DNA of 64,000 nucleotides from Erwinia sp. 198 (GCF_003937915.1 NZ_RHUM01000007.1:124001-188000), one strand, 5' to 3'. Positions 31,547-42,084 are shown, numbered from the stretch's first letter. Notes: a model not told the origin generated them from the sequence alone. Program-made: numbers and translations.

Positions 31547-31975
31547 ATGTCTTTAGAAAAAGTCGTTTACCGCGCCAAAGCAAAAGCCACCGGTGGTCGT
31601 GACGGCCGCGCTACCTCTTCAGACGGCGTGCTGGACGTAAAGCTGGGCGTACCGAAAGAAATGGGCGGCGCGGGTGGCGAAGCCACCAACCCTGAACAGC
31701 TGTTTGCCGCTGGCTATTCGGCCTGCTTCCTGGGCGCAATGAAGTTTGTCGCCAACCGCGACAAAATCACGATGCCAAAAGAAGCCTTTATCGAAGGGGA
31801 AGTGGGCATTGGGCCGCTGCCAACCGGTTTTGGTATCGAAGCTAAATTGAATATCCACCTGGAAGGAATGGACGCGGCGGAAGCGAAAAAGCTGGTAGAC
31901 GCGGCGCATATCGTCTGCCCTTACTCTAACGCAACCCGCGACAATATCGACGTAACGCTGAACATCATTAACTGA
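31547..31975 (+). CDS. ohr: organic hydroperoxide resistance protein Ohr
   Basis: A 142-residue OsmC/Ohr-family thiol peroxidase. The catalytic pair is C60 (GYSACFLGAMK) and C124 (HIVCPYSNATR), and the conserved active-site arginine lies in ATGGRDGR. It reduces organic hydroperoxides in the cytoplasm using lipoylated partners. A strong AAAGGAG precedes the ATG. It lies 101 bases after ohrR with its own promoter/operator region, so induction by release of OhrR is expected. Confidence 0.93.
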   Translation: MSLEKVVYRAKAKATGGRDGRATSSDGVLDVKLGVPKEMGGAGGEATNPEQLFAAGYSACFLGAMKFVANRDKITMPKEAFIEGEVGIGPLPTGFGIEAKLNIHLEGMDAAEAKKLVDAAHIVCPYSNATRDNIDVTLNIIN

Positions 31976-32242
31976 TAACGGCGCTGGCCGGAGCCGCTAT
32001 GGCGCTCCGGCTGTCTGCAATTTTTCTCCCCACCGCATTTCCGTGCTTATTCCCGCGATTGAACTGATAAATCCCCGATAATGTGGTTAACTACGCCGCT
32101 TGCGCGTGGAGGTGAGTTTTTTCCCTTCAGAATCGTCCGGGAAAAGTTTCTCAGGGTGATAATCGACCCTATAACCGAACTCTGGCGAAACGGTATGGTC
32201 TGATTAGCGTTTACTCTAAAGTTACGCCGGGATAAAGGTTGC

Positions 32243-33940
32243 ATGAATTACATTAAAACACTGACGCAGCAAAAGCTCTCGTTTTTGCTGGCGTTTTACA
32301 TCGGTATCTTTCTGAATATTCCCGTTTTTTATCGTCGTTTCGATCCCTTTCTGGCCCACTTCAGCGTGACGGAATGGCTATCCGCCGTGGCGGAAGTCGT
32401 CGCCATCGTTCTGCTGACCTTTTTCCTGATGCGGCTGCTGTCGCTGGGCGGTAAAATTTTCTGGCGCGTGACTGCCACCGCGCTGGTGCTGATTTCGGTA
32501 GCCGCCAGCTACTATATGAGCTTCTTTAACGTGGTGATTGGCTACGGCATCGTTGCGTCGGTGATGACCACGGATACTGATTTGTCGAAAGAGGTGATTG
32601 GCTATCACTTTGTGCTGTGGATGGTGCTGGTCAGCGCGCTGCCGCTGCTGCTGATCTGGCGCAACTCGCTGCGCCTGACGCTGATTGAGCAGCTGAAAAC
32701 ACCGGGACAGCGCCTGAAGCCGCTGGGCGTGCTGCTGCTAACCGTGGCGCTGGTCTGGCTGCCTATCCGCTATTTCGACAAGCAGCAGAACATCAACGAG
32801 AAGCTGACCAATGTCGATCTGCCGAGCTATGGCGGCGTGGTGGCGCACTCCTATCTGCCTTCCAACTGGCTGTCGGCGCTGGGGCTGTTTGCCTATACCA
32901 GCTACGACGAGACGATGGACGGTAAAGACCTGTTCGATCCGGCAAAGCAGTTTACCTATAACGCGCCGGCCGGGCTGGACGACACCTATGTGGTATTCGT
33001 GATTGGCGAAACCACCCGCTGGGATCATATGGGCCTGCTGGGCTACAACCGCGACACCACGCCAAAGCTTTCCCACGAGAAAAACCTGGTGGCGTTCCGG
33101 GGGGAATCCTGCGACACCGCAACCAAGCTTTCGCTGCGCTGTATGTTCGTGCGTGAAGGCGGGACCGACGAAGGGCCAGGCCGCACGCTGAAAGAGCAGA
33201 ACGTTTTTGCGGTGATGAAGTCGCTGGGCTTTAGCTCAGAGCTTTTCGCTATGCAGAGCGAGGTCTGGTTCTACAACAATACCGATGCGGATAACTTTGC
33301 GTTTCGCGAGCAGATTGGCTCGGAAAAGCAGAACCAGGGTAAATCGGTGGACGATATGCTGCTGGTGCCGGAGCTGAAAAAGTCGCTCGATCGCCATCCT
33401 GAAGGTAAGCATCTGGTCGTGCTGCATACCAAAGGCTCACACTACCTTTACTCGCAGCGCTATCCGCGCGAGTTTGCCCGTTATCAGCCTGAATGTATGG
33501 GCGTGGACGATAAATGCAGCAAAGCGATGCTGATCAACGCCTTTGATAACTCGGTGCTTTATACGGATACGGTGCTGGAAAGCGTGTTCGATCAGCTGCG
33601 CGGTAAGAAAGCGATTGTCTTCTACGCGGCCGACCACGGCGAATCGATCAGCGATAACATGCACCTGCACGGCACGCCGCGCCATATGGCACCGCCGGAA
33701 CAGTTCCGCGTGCCGATGATCGTTTGGGCTTCCGATAAGTATCTGGCAGACCCGGCTAACCAGAGCCGCTTTGAACGCCTGCAGGCGCAGCAGCGCGTGG
33801 GCGCGACGCATCGTCATGTTGAGCTGTTCGACTCGGTGCTGGGCTGCCTGGGCTACACGTCTCCGGATGGCGGCATCAAAGAGGCGAACGACTGGTGTGC
33901 GGATCCGACAAAGCGTAAGGCTTCTGGCGGCAAAATCTAA
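32243..33940 (+). CDS. eptB: Kdo(2)-lipid A phosphoethanolamine 7''-transferase
   Basis: A 565-residue inner-membrane phosphoethanolamine transferase closely matching E. coli EptB (YhjW). Five N-terminal membrane helices (residues 1-200) are followed by a periplasmic alkaline-phosphatase-fold domain. That domain carries VVFVIGETTRWDHM (metal-binding Glu), the nucleophile threonine in SCDTATKLSLRC, FYAADHGES and HLHGTPRHMAPPEQFRVPM. It adds phosphoethanolamine to the outer Kdo of LPS. AAAGG lies before ATG 32243. Location beside dpp matches E. coli. Regulation (in E. coli by sigma-E and the sRNA MgrR) is not visible here. Confidence 0.95.
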   Translation: MNYIKTLTQQKLSFLLAFYIGIFLNIPVFYRRFDPFLAHFSVTEWLSAVAEVVAIVLLTFFLMRLLSLGGKIFWRVTATALVLISVAASYYMSFFNVVIGYGIVASVMTTDTDLSKEVIGYHFVLWMVLVSALPLLLIWRNSLRLTLIEQLKTPGQRLKPLGVLLLTVALVWLPIRYFDKQQNINEKLTNVDLPSYGGVVAHSYLPSNWLSALGLFAYTSYDETMDGKDLFDPAKQFTYNAPAGLDDTYVVFVIGETTRWDHMGLLGYNRDTTPKLSHEKNLVAFRGESCDTATKLSLRCMFVREGGTDEGPGRTLKEQNVFAVMKSLGFSSELFAMQSEVWFYNNTDADNFAFREQIGSEKQNQGKSVDDMLLVPELKKSLDRHPEGKHLVVLHTKGSHYLYSQRYPREFARYQPECMGVDDKCSKAMLINAFDNSVLYTDTVLESVFDQLRGKKAIVFYAADHGESISDNMHLHGTPRHMAPPEQFRVPMIVWASDKYLADPANQSRFERLQAQQRVGATHRHVELFDSVLGCLGYTSPDGGIKEANDWCADPTKRKASGGKI

Positions 33941-33960
33941 CGCGCCGTGCCAAATTACTC

Positions 33961-33992
33961 ACCCCCGAGCCTTAGCGGCCGGGGGTTTTTTT
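33961..33992 (+). terminator. terminator of eptB
   Basis: ACCCCCG...CGGGGGT stem with a roughly 13-base loop region followed by T7, 20 bases after the eptB stop. Confidence 0.8.
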
Positions 33993-34130
33993 ATGCGTGA
34001 GGTTCGGTGGGCGATGTGGAGAAGCTGAAAGGTTCAGCGAGGCTTTTTCGCCGCCGGTATCAGTCCTGCACGGCTCCGGTGGATAACGCATCAGGCGATG
34101 AACAGCAGGAGGGGCCAAACCGCCCCTTTC

Positions 34131-34947
34131 TTAAAATGGTGTGGATGTAAGATAAACGGGAGCGGAATAAATAACCTCATTTATGCGGACTGCCGGTGAA
34201 TTGCTAAATGAAAAAACATGCCCTTTTACAGAGAGATATATTGCATTATTTTCAACTTTTTTAAATGCATCAGGGTCGGACGTGATTAAAAAAGGCTTAG
34301 TATCATTCAGGCTGTCAAGAAATGACTTATCATTTCTATCTGCGTCAAACAGATAGAAACGATATGAGAAAGCCGTGGTAGCTCCCGCATTGACCTCGGT
34401 GACATAGAGGTTTAATAGTCTGTTAATCTGCGATTTTTTAATAATTTTTCGTTCAACAGGCGAAAACCGTTCTGTCTTGTAGGCTCCAAAAGAAATGAGT
34501 AAAACCAGGAATATCAGCAGGACATACCCCTTTTTAAAGCCGGTGCGTTTTGCATAATCTATCCCTGCCCTTATCCAGTACGCATCGTTAGGGTCGTCAC
34601 CGTAAGGCGATTCATTATACCAATGGCGCCACTTATCTTCTGAGGTTCCGGCCTGGCCCTGTGCCCAGCCTGCCGCCCTGAGCAGCACGGCTTCTTTTAT
34701 TCCGGCCGCATGTCCTGCCGTACCGTAATGAAAATGGCCAAAGTTTTCATACTGCGCGCCGTGATGAAATTTATAATCCCGGGGCCATGCTTCCTGACCT
34801 GATACAGAACCAGCCATAAGTAAGCAATGATGGCCCTTTATGAAAGCGTGCTACTACCATATGGACTGATATTGAAGCGCCAGGTGGAGAAAATGAACTG
34901 ATGTTGTAAGGAGCGCTCCTGACCGCTGCCAGTGTCGGGCGTCTCAT
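34131..34947 (-). pseudogene. frameshifted toxin-44-like protein with C-terminal membrane anchor
   Basis: Two overlapping minus-strand frames read as one broken gene. The first starts at 34947 (MRRPTLAAVRSAPYN, with AAGGATAT upstream) and carries SISVHMVVARFHKG then WFC, ending out of frame near 34780. The second, open from 34817 to 34131 (228 residues), continues with WPRDYKFHHGAQYENFGHFH, GTAGHAAGIKEAVLLRAAGW and YGDDPND. Joined, these resemble the bacterial toxin 44 domain (normally WFY...GPWDYK...YENFGNFNYG). After the domain the frame runs into a membrane helix (GYVLLIFLVLLISFGAY) and a roughly 115-residue extracytoplasmic tail of unknown family. A shift near 34790-34815 seems likely. 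Alternatively the 228-residue frame is a genuine shorter gene. Confidence 0.55.
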
Positions 34948-35340
34948 CGTTATATCCTTATTGCTTTAATTCCATTAAATATAAAAGTTAATCGATATGG
35001 CCTGTAGTACCCGGTCTTTATAAGTAAAAACAAAGCATTTTCTTAACGTCAATGTGCATTTTTTCATACATGTTATCCATCATTATTATATCCGTTCCGG
35101 ATGCAGGCGATTTACAGTTAAAGGCATCTCTGTGCTGCTGTAGGCAACACACGCGTGCCTGCGGGACGAAATCCATAACGGCATATGTGTCTGTTGCCTG
35201 CCGTTAAGGTGGTATTAAGGTTGCAGCAGAGAGCTATGCGCGGGATCAAAAAGCCCGGCGCGAATTTCTGCAAGATAGGCCGCGGAAGCGCTGCTCGCTT
35301 CTTCCTTTAACCAAACGGGTAACTCAGGAGAACGGTCATA
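34948..35340. other. intergenic region, no gene seen
   Basis: AT-rich in its left half. A hairpin GAAGCG-ctgct-CGCTTC lies at about 35286-35302 and AGGAG just before the SMR exporter gene. No protein gene, tRNA or clear riboswitch was found. Confidence 0.4.
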
Positions 35341-35670
35341 ATGATGTATCTCATTCTATTTATCGCCATCGTGGCGGAAGTGATTGGCACCACCTTGCTG
35401 AAAACGTCGGAAAGTTTTACGCGGCTGTGGCCAAGCCTGGGCACCGTTTTCTGCTATGGCATCGCTTTTTACTGTCTTTCATTGACGTTGCAGCATCTGC
35501 CGACCGGCATCGCCTATGCTATTTGGTCGGGCGTCGGCATCGTGTTGATCTCGCTGGTTGCCTGGCTTTGGCACGGTCAGCGACTGGATCTGCCCGCGCT
35601 AATCGGCATGGCGTTTATCATCGTCGGCGTGGTTATTATCAACACGCTTTCCCGCGCCGTTTCGCACTGA
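35341..35670 (+). CDS. small multidrug resistance (SMR) exporter, EmrE-like
   Basis: A 109-residue protein with four membrane helices. The essential membrane-embedded glutamate is in the first helix (IVAEVIGTTLLKTSESF, the EmrE Glu14 position), followed by the family sequences YGIAFYCLSLTLQHLPTGIA, YAIWSGVGIVLI and GMAFIIVGVVIIN. It should exchange protons for lipophilic cations across the inner membrane as an antiparallel dimer. Gdx/SugE-type guanidinium exporters differ in these segments, and no guanidine riboswitch is seen upstream. The start could be ATG 35341 or 35344; AGGAG fits either. Confidence 0.88.
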   Translation: MMYLILFIAIVAEVIGTTLLKTSESFTRLWPSLGTVFCYGIAFYCLSLTLQHLPTGIAYAIWSGVGIVLISLVAWLWHGQRLDLPALIGMAFIIVGVVIINTLSRAVSH

Positions 35671-36283
35671 TTATTTGTTATCGGCGGCCCTGAAACGCCG
35701 CCGACACCGGCAGCCAATTGTGCTGCGGTGTAAAAAACACCCGTCTCGCTTTATGCGCTTTCCATCCGTGAAAAAGCCTTTCCGCCCGCTGCCGCCGCGT
35801 TAATTCGCGCTGCGCTGTAGCTGGCCAAAAAAACGCGTCATTGGCCGTTTTTTATCCTGCCGTTGCAGAATTTTTGCCTGGAATGGCAGGTATAAGCAAA
35901 GCGTATTGTTAAAAAAATGGGATACAGGCGATTATTTTCAAGGGTTTTTTTGCAACGCGTTTCACTGGCTGCTGATTTTCTGACGCTATTTTAAGCGGCA
36001 TAAAAAGTTAACGGCGTATTATATGCGCTGGAAACGGTCGCTTTTGGTTATTTTTTATATTTGTCTGTCGCCTCTCATCCTCTGTGTAAATAGCCAACGG
36101 CCGTATTGACGTTTTCTGCAACTGTTGACAAATTGATCGCTCAGAAGAGGAAGGATAAGGATTTGTCTGATGGCATCAGCCTCGCCGCGTCTTCTACCCA
36201 AACCTTCTGATACGTACAGGCCACTATAAAAAAATACAGGCCTGACGAACTGCCTAATACAACATCACAACTGGAGCAGAAGC
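35671..36283. other. dpp upstream region, no gene seen
   Basis: A 613-base gap. Near its left end TCGGCGGC-cctgaaac-GCCGCCGA (35681-35704) is a strong stem without a U-tract, and GGTGT-aaaaa-ACACC (35728-35742) a small one. The dppA promoter and leader must lie to the right, where TTGACG/TTGACA-like hexamers occur near 36106 and 36125, but I cannot choose a promoter. The tRNA-Pro gene that lies between eptB and dppA in E. coli is not seen. Confidence 0.4.
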
Positions 36284-37894
36284 ATGCGTAATTCCCTGGC
36301 TAAAAACAGGATGCTGAAGGTCGGTTTGAGCCTGGTCGCCCTGACCGTGGCCGCCAGCGTCCAGGCCAAAACCCTCGTTTATTGTTCCGAAGGATCGCCT
36401 GAAGGCTTTAACCCGCAGCTTTTCACTTCTGGCACCACTTACGACGCCAGCTCCGTGCCTATCTATAACCGGCTGGTAGAGTTCAAAGTCGGCACCACCG
36501 AGCTACAGCCCGGCCTGGCAGAAAAGTGGGACGTGAGCGAAGACGGCAAAACCTACACTTTCCATCTGCGTAAAGGCGTGAAGTGGCAGACCACCAAAGA
36601 TTTCAAACCTACGCGTGATTTTAATGCCGACGACGTGGTGTTCTCCTTCGAGCGTCAGCTGGATAAAAACAACAAGTATCATGGCGTTTCCGGCGGTAGC
36701 TACGAATACTTTGAAGGCATGGATATGCCCAGGCTCATCAGCAAAATTGAGAAGGTGGACGACCACACGGCACGCTTTGTGCTGACCCGTGCGGAAGCGC
36801 CGTTCATGGCCGATCTGGGAATGGATTTCGCGTCTATTCTCTCTGCAGAATATGCCGACAAGATGCTGCAAGCGGGCACGCCGGAAAAAGTCGATCTGAA
36901 TCCGGTCGGCACCGGCCCGTTCCAGCTGCTGCAATATCAGAAAGATTCCCGCATTCTCTATAAAGCCTTTGACCAGTTCTGGGGCACCAAACCGAAAATC
37001 GATCGCCTGGTCTTCTCCATCACGCCGGATGCCTCGGTGCGCTACGCCAAGCTGCAGAAGGGCGAGTGCCAGATCATGCCTTATCCGAATCCGGCCGATC
37101 TCGCGCGGATGAAGGAAGACAAGAATATCAACCTGATGCAGATGCCGGGCCTGAACGTCGGCTATCTCTCGTATAACACCGAGAAAAAGCCGCTGGATAA
37201 CGTCAAGGTTCGCCAGGCGCTGACCATGGCGGTGAACAAGAAAGCGATTATCGACGCGGTTTACCAGGGCGCGGGCCAGGCGGCGAAAAACCTGATCCCG
37301 CCGACCATGTGGAGCTACAACGACGCGGTGCAGGATGACGCCTACGATCCGGCCAAAGCCAAAGCGCTGCTGAAGGAAGCGGGCATGGCGGACGGCTTCG
37401 CTATCGATCTGTGGGCGATGCCGGTACAGCGACCTTATAACCCGAACGCTCGCCGTATGGCAGAGATGATCCAGGCCGACTGGGCGAAAATTGGTGTGAA
37501 GGCCAAAATCGTCACCTACGAGTGGGGCGAATACCTGAAACGCGCGAAAGCTGGCGAGCACCAGACCGTGATGATGGGCTGGACGGGCGACAATGGCGAC
37601 CCGGATAACTTCTTCGCCACGCTGTTCAGCTGTACCGCGGCGAAGGACGGCTCTAACTATTCTCGCTGGTGCTACAAGCCGTTCGAGGATCTGATCCAGC
37701 CTGCGCGCGGTGAAGCCGACCACAACAAGCGTATCGAGTACTACAAGCAGGCTCAGGTCATGATGCACGACCAGGCGCCTGCGCTGATTATTGCTCACTC
37801 CACCGTGTTTGAGCCGGTCAGCAAAAAAGTCTCCGGCTACGTGGTCGATCCGTTGGGCAAGCATCACTTCGAAAACGTCGATATCCAGGAGTAA
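36284..37894 (+). CDS. dppA: periplasmic dipeptide-binding protein DppA
   Basis: A 536-residue solute-binding protein (E. coli DppA: 535). The signal peptide is about residues 1-28 (KVGLSLVALTVAASVQA), followed by KTLVYCSEGSPEGFNPQLFT. Family 5 binding-protein features include GTGPFQLLQYQKD and DNVKVRQALTMAVNKKAI. It binds dipeptides (and in E. coli haem) in the periplasm, delivering them to DppBCDF. GGAG lies upstream of the ATG. It is separated from dppB by 189 bases of tandem hairpins that probably make DppA more abundant than the membrane components. Confidence 0.97.
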   Translation: MRNSLAKNRMLKVGLSLVALTVAASVQAKTLVYCSEGSPEGFNPQLFTSGTTYDASSVPIYNRLVEFKVGTTELQPGLAEKWDVSEDGKTYTFHLRKGVKWQTTKDFKPTRDFNADDVVFSFERQLDKNNKYHGVSGGSYEYFEGMDMPRLISKIEKVDDHTARFVLTRAEAPFMADLGMDFASILSAEYADKMLQAGTPEKVDLNPVGTGPFQLLQYQKDSRILYKAFDQFWGTKPKIDRLVFSITPDASVRYAKLQKGECQIMPYPNPADLARMKEDKNINLMQMPGLNVGYLSYNTEKKPLDNVKVRQALTMAVNKKAIIDAVYQGAGQAAKNLIPPTMWSYNDAVQDDAYDPAKAKALLKEAGMADGFAIDLWAMPVQRPYNPNARRMAEMIQADWAKIGVKAKIVTYEWGEYLKRAKAGEHQTVMMGWTGDNGDPDNFFATLFSCTAAKDGSNYSRWCYKPFEDLIQPARGEADHNKRIEYYKQAQVMMHDQAPALIIAHSTVFEPVSKKVSGYVVDPLGKHHFENVDIQE

Positions 37895-37898
37895 AGAG

Positions 37899-37953
37899 AG
37901 CGGCCGGTTCGCCGGCTGCTTTACCCATCCCTGTGGGCCGTGTTCGACGGCCC
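37899..37953 (+). other. tandem hairpins between dppA and dppB
   Basis: The first hairpin AGCGGCCGG-ttcg-CCGGCTGCT (37899-37920, UUCG loop) is followed by TTT and could terminate partly. The second, GGGCCGT-gttcg-ACGGCCC, spans 37935-37953. A third small one, CGCCGTTAACGGCG, lies near 37983-37996. Role inferred: attenuation or 3'-end protection of dppA mRNA. Confidence 0.6.
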
Positions 37954-38083
37954 GTCGCAAGGCTTAAGTTTATCTGGTCAAGGCGCCGTTAACGGCGTCG
38001 CGGACGGGCTGCCCGACCGTAAGATGTGAGCAATTATAATCCCCCAGGCTACGGTCTGCGGGAACTTAAAGAGAATCCGGATT

Positions 38084-39103
38084 ATGCTGCAGTTCATACT
38101 CCGACGTCTGGGACTTGTCATCCCGACGTTTATTGGTATCACCCTGTTAACCTTTGCTTTTGTCCATATGATCCCAGGCGATCCGGTACTGATTATGGCG
38201 GGCGAGCGCGGCATGTCCGCCGAACGTCACGCCCAGCTGCTGGCGCAGATGGGGCTGGATAAGCCGCTGTGGCAACAGTATGGCTCCTACGTCTGGGGCG
38301 TGCTGCACGGCGATTTGGGCATCTCCCTGAAAAGCCGTATTCCTGTCTGGCAGGAGTTCGTGCCGCGCTTTAAGGCGACGCTGGAGCTGGGCATTTGCGC
38401 GATGATTTTTGCCGTCGCGGTAGGTATCCCGGTCGGCGTGCTGGCTGCGGTAAAGCGCGGCTCCATTTTCGATCACACCGCCGTCGGCATCTCGCTGACC
38501 GGCTACTCCATGCCCATCTTCTGGTGGGGCATGATGCTGATCATGCTGGTTTCGGTGCAGCTCAACCTGACGCCGGTGGCCGGACGCATCGGCGACACGG
38601 TGTTTCTGGACGACAGCCAGCCGCTGACCGGTTTTATGCTGATCGATACCCTGTTCTGGGGCGAAGAGGGCGACTTTAAAGATGCCGTGATGCATATGAT
38701 CCTGCCTGCTATCGTGCTCGGTACTATCCCGCTGGCGGTGATCGTGCGTATGACGCGCTCGGCCATGCTGGAGGTGTTGGGTGAGGACTATATCCGTACC
38801 GCCCGCGCTAAAGGGCTGACGCGGATGCGCGTGATCGTGGTGCATGCGCTGCGTAACGCCATGCTGCCGGTGGTTACGGTTATCGGTCTTCAGGTTGGCA
38901 CCATGCTGGCCGGTGCGATCCTGACCGAAACAATTTTCTCCTGGCCCGGTCTGGGTCGCTGGCTGATCGATGCCCTCCAGCGTCGCGACTACCCGGTAGT
39001 GCAGGGTGGCGTGCTGATGGTGGCCATCCTGATCATTCTGGTCAACCTGCTGGTTGACGTGCTTTACGGCGTGGTTAACCCGCGCATTCGCCACAAGAAA
39101 TAG
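38084..39103 (+). CDS. dppB: dipeptide transporter permease DppB
   Basis: A 339-residue permease with six predicted membrane helices, identical in length to E. coli DppB. It begins MLQFILRRLGLVIPTFIGIT and carries the permease motif EDYIRTARAKGLTRMRVIVV that couples to the ATPases. With DppC it forms the inner-membrane pore for dipeptides and some peptide-like compounds. GAGAAT lies before the start; dppC follows after 10 bases. Confidence 0.96.
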   Translation: MLQFILRRLGLVIPTFIGITLLTFAFVHMIPGDPVLIMAGERGMSAERHAQLLAQMGLDKPLWQQYGSYVWGVLHGDLGISLKSRIPVWQEFVPRFKATLELGICAMIFAVAVGIPVGVLAAVKRGSIFDHTAVGISLTGYSMPIFWWGMMLIMLVSVQLNLTPVAGRIGDTVFLDDSQPLTGFMLIDTLFWGEEGDFKDAVMHMILPAIVLGTIPLAVIVRMTRSAMLEVLGEDYIRTARAKGLTRMRVIVVHALRNAMLPVVTVIGLQVGTMLAGAILTETIFSWPGLGRWLIDALQRRDYPVVQGGVLMVAILIILVNLLVDVLYGVVNPRIRHKK

Positions 39104-39113
39104 GGGGCTTCGT

Positions 39114-40016
39114 ATGTCTTTAGTCGATCCGGGCAGCGTGCCCGCCGCACCCAAGCCGATGACCCCTTCACAGGAGTTCTGGCACTACTTTAAGCGTAAC
39201 AAAGGCGCCGTTGTCGGTCTGGCTTACGTGGTCATCGTATTTTTTATCGCTATTTTCGCCAATTTTATCGCGCCGCACGCGCCGGCCGAGCAGTTCCGCG
39301 ACGCGCTGCTGCATCCGCCGGTCTGGCAGGAAGGCGGCAGCTGGCACTATATCCTTGGTACTGACGATGTCGGTCGCGACGTGCTGTCGCGTCTGATGTA
39401 CGGCGCGCGCCTGTCGCTGCTGGTCGGCTGCCTGGTGGTGGTGCTGTCGCTGATCCTGGGCGTGATTTTCGGGCTGATCGCCGGCTACGTCGGCGGCACC
39501 ACCGACGCCGTCATTATGCGTTTGGTCGATATCATGCTGGCGCTGCCAAGCCTGCTGCTGGCGCTGGTGCTGGTGGCAATTTTCGGGCCGTCGATCGTTA
39601 ACGCCTCTATCGCGCTGACCTTTGTGGCGCTGCCGCACTATATCCGCCTGACGCGCGCGGCGGTGCTGGTCGAGGTCAGCCGCGACTACGTCACCGCTTC
39701 CAACGTGGCGGGCGCGGGCGCTATTCGGCAGATGTTCGTTAATATTCTGCCTAACTGTCTGGCGCCGCTGATCGTGCAGGCTTCGCTGGGCTTCTCCAAC
39801 GCCATCCTTGATATGGCCGCGCTGGGTTTTCTGGGAATGGGGGCGCAACCGCCGACGCCGGAGTGGGGCACCATGCTCTCCGACGTGTTGCAGTATGCGC
39901 AGAGCGCCTGGTGGGTCGTGACCTTCCCGGGGTTGGCGATCCTGCTGACCGTGCTGGCGTTTAACCTGATGGGCGATGGCTTACGCGATGCCCTTGACCC
40001 GAAACTCAAGCAGTAA
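39114..40016 (+). CDS. dppC: dipeptide transporter permease DppC
   Basis: A 300-residue permease (E. coli 300). The N-terminal cytoplasmic tail MSLVDPGSVPAAPKPMTPSQ is followed by a membrane helix (VVGLAYVVIVFFIAIFANFI), the OppC-type periplasmic segment HYILGTDDVGRDVLSRLMYG, and the coupling motif SRDYVTASNVAGAGAIRQMF. GGGGG lies just before ATG 39114, and the earlier in-frame ATG within dppB is rejected. Partner of DppB. Confidence 0.96.
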   Translation: MSLVDPGSVPAAPKPMTPSQEFWHYFKRNKGAVVGLAYVVIVFFIAIFANFIAPHAPAEQFRDALLHPPVWQEGGSWHYILGTDDVGRDVLSRLMYGARLSLLVGCLVVVLSLILGVIFGLIAGYVGGTTDAVIMRLVDIMLALPSLLLALVLVAIFGPSIVNASIALTFVALPHYIRLTRAAVLVEVSRDYVTASNVAGAGAIRQMFVNILPNCLAPLIVQASLGFSNAILDMAALGFLGMGAQPPTPEWGTMLSDVLQYAQSAWWVVTFPGLAILLTVLAFNLMGDGLRDALDPKLKQ

Positions 40017-40025
40017 GAGGCAGCG

Positions 40026-41001
40026 ATGGCGTTATTAACTGTAGACAAACTGTCGGTGCATTTCGGCGACGAAAAAGCGCCGTTCCGTGCGGTAGACCGC
40101 ATCAGCTATCAGGTTGAGCAGGGCCAGGTGGTCGGCATCGTCGGCGAGTCCGGCTCCGGCAAATCGGTAAGTTCGCTGGCGATTATGGGGCTGATCGATT
40201 TCCCCGGCAAAGTAATGGCCGACAACCTGCTTTTTAACCAGCGCGATCTGAGGCGCATTTCTGAAAAAGAGCGCCGTCAGCTGGTGGGATCGGAAGTGGC
40301 GATGATTTTCCAGGATCCGATGACCAGCCTGAACCCCTGCTACACCGTGGGCTACCAGATTATGGAAGCGATCAAGGTGCATCAGGGCGGCAATAAGAGC
40401 ACGCGTCGTCAGCGGGCTATCGACCTGCTGAACCAGGTCGGCATTCCCGATCCGGCCTCGCGGCTGGACGTGTATCCGCATCAGCTTTCCGGCGGGATGA
40501 GCCAGCGCGTGATGATCGCCATGGCTATCGCCTGTCGGCCAAAGCTGCTGATTGCCGATGAGCCGACCACGGCGCTGGACGTGACTATTCAGGCACAGAT
40601 CATCGAGCTGCTGCTGGATCTTCAGCGGCAGGAAAACATGGCGCTGATCCTGATCACCCACGATCTGGCGCTGGTAGCCGAAGCGGCCCAGCACATCATC
40701 GTGATGTATGCGGGCCAGGTGGTGGAAACCGGTAAGGCGGTCGATATCTTTAAGGCGCCGCGCCATCCGTATACTCAGGCGCTGCTGCGCGCGCTGCCGG
40801 AGTTTGCGGCCGACAAGGCGCGGCTGGCCTCGCTGCCGGGCGTGGTGCCGGGCAAGTACGATCGGCCAAACGGCTGTCTGCTGAACCCGCGCTGCCCGTA
40901 CGCCACCGATCGCTGTCGGATTGAAGAACCTGAACTCCGTGATATTCCGGGACGCCAGTCCAAATGTCATTACCCTCTGGATGATGCCGGGAGACCAACC
41001 T

Positions 41002-41015
<14 letters not shown>
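40026..41015 (+). CDS. dppD: dipeptide transporter ATPase DppD
   Basis: A 329-residue ABC ATPase of the oligopeptide class. Walker A is GESGSGKS (about residues 39-46), the signature LSGGMSQRV, Walker [13 protein letters not shown] and the H-loop LITHDLALV. The C-terminal oligopeptide-ABC extension holds the cysteines [14 protein letters not shown] seen in OppD/DppD, which may bind an iron-sulfur cluster. It powers DppBC together with DppF. AGAGGCAGCG precedes the ATG. Its last 14 bases overlap dppF. Confidence 0.96.
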
Positions 41016-42033
<1,018 letters not shown>

Positions 42034-42043
42034 ACGATGCTCG

Positions 42044-42084
42044 ACCCGCCTGACTGTCTCAGCCAAGCGGGTTGTTCGCTTTTT
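42044..42084 (+). terminator. terminator of dpp operon
   Basis: ACCCGC and CTGA pair with TCAG and GCGGGT around CTGTC, followed by TGTTCGCTTTTT. It starts 11 bases after the dppF stop. Confidence 0.6.

Noticed and set aside
35200-35340. Guanidine riboswitch before the SMR exporter
   Set aside because: The paired ACGR-loop hairpins or ykkC features are not visible, and the exporter looks EmrE-type rather than Gdx-type.
33993-36283. tRNA-Pro expected between eptB and dppA
   Set aside because: No cloverleaf or T-loop sequence (GGTTCGAATCC type) could be found by eye.
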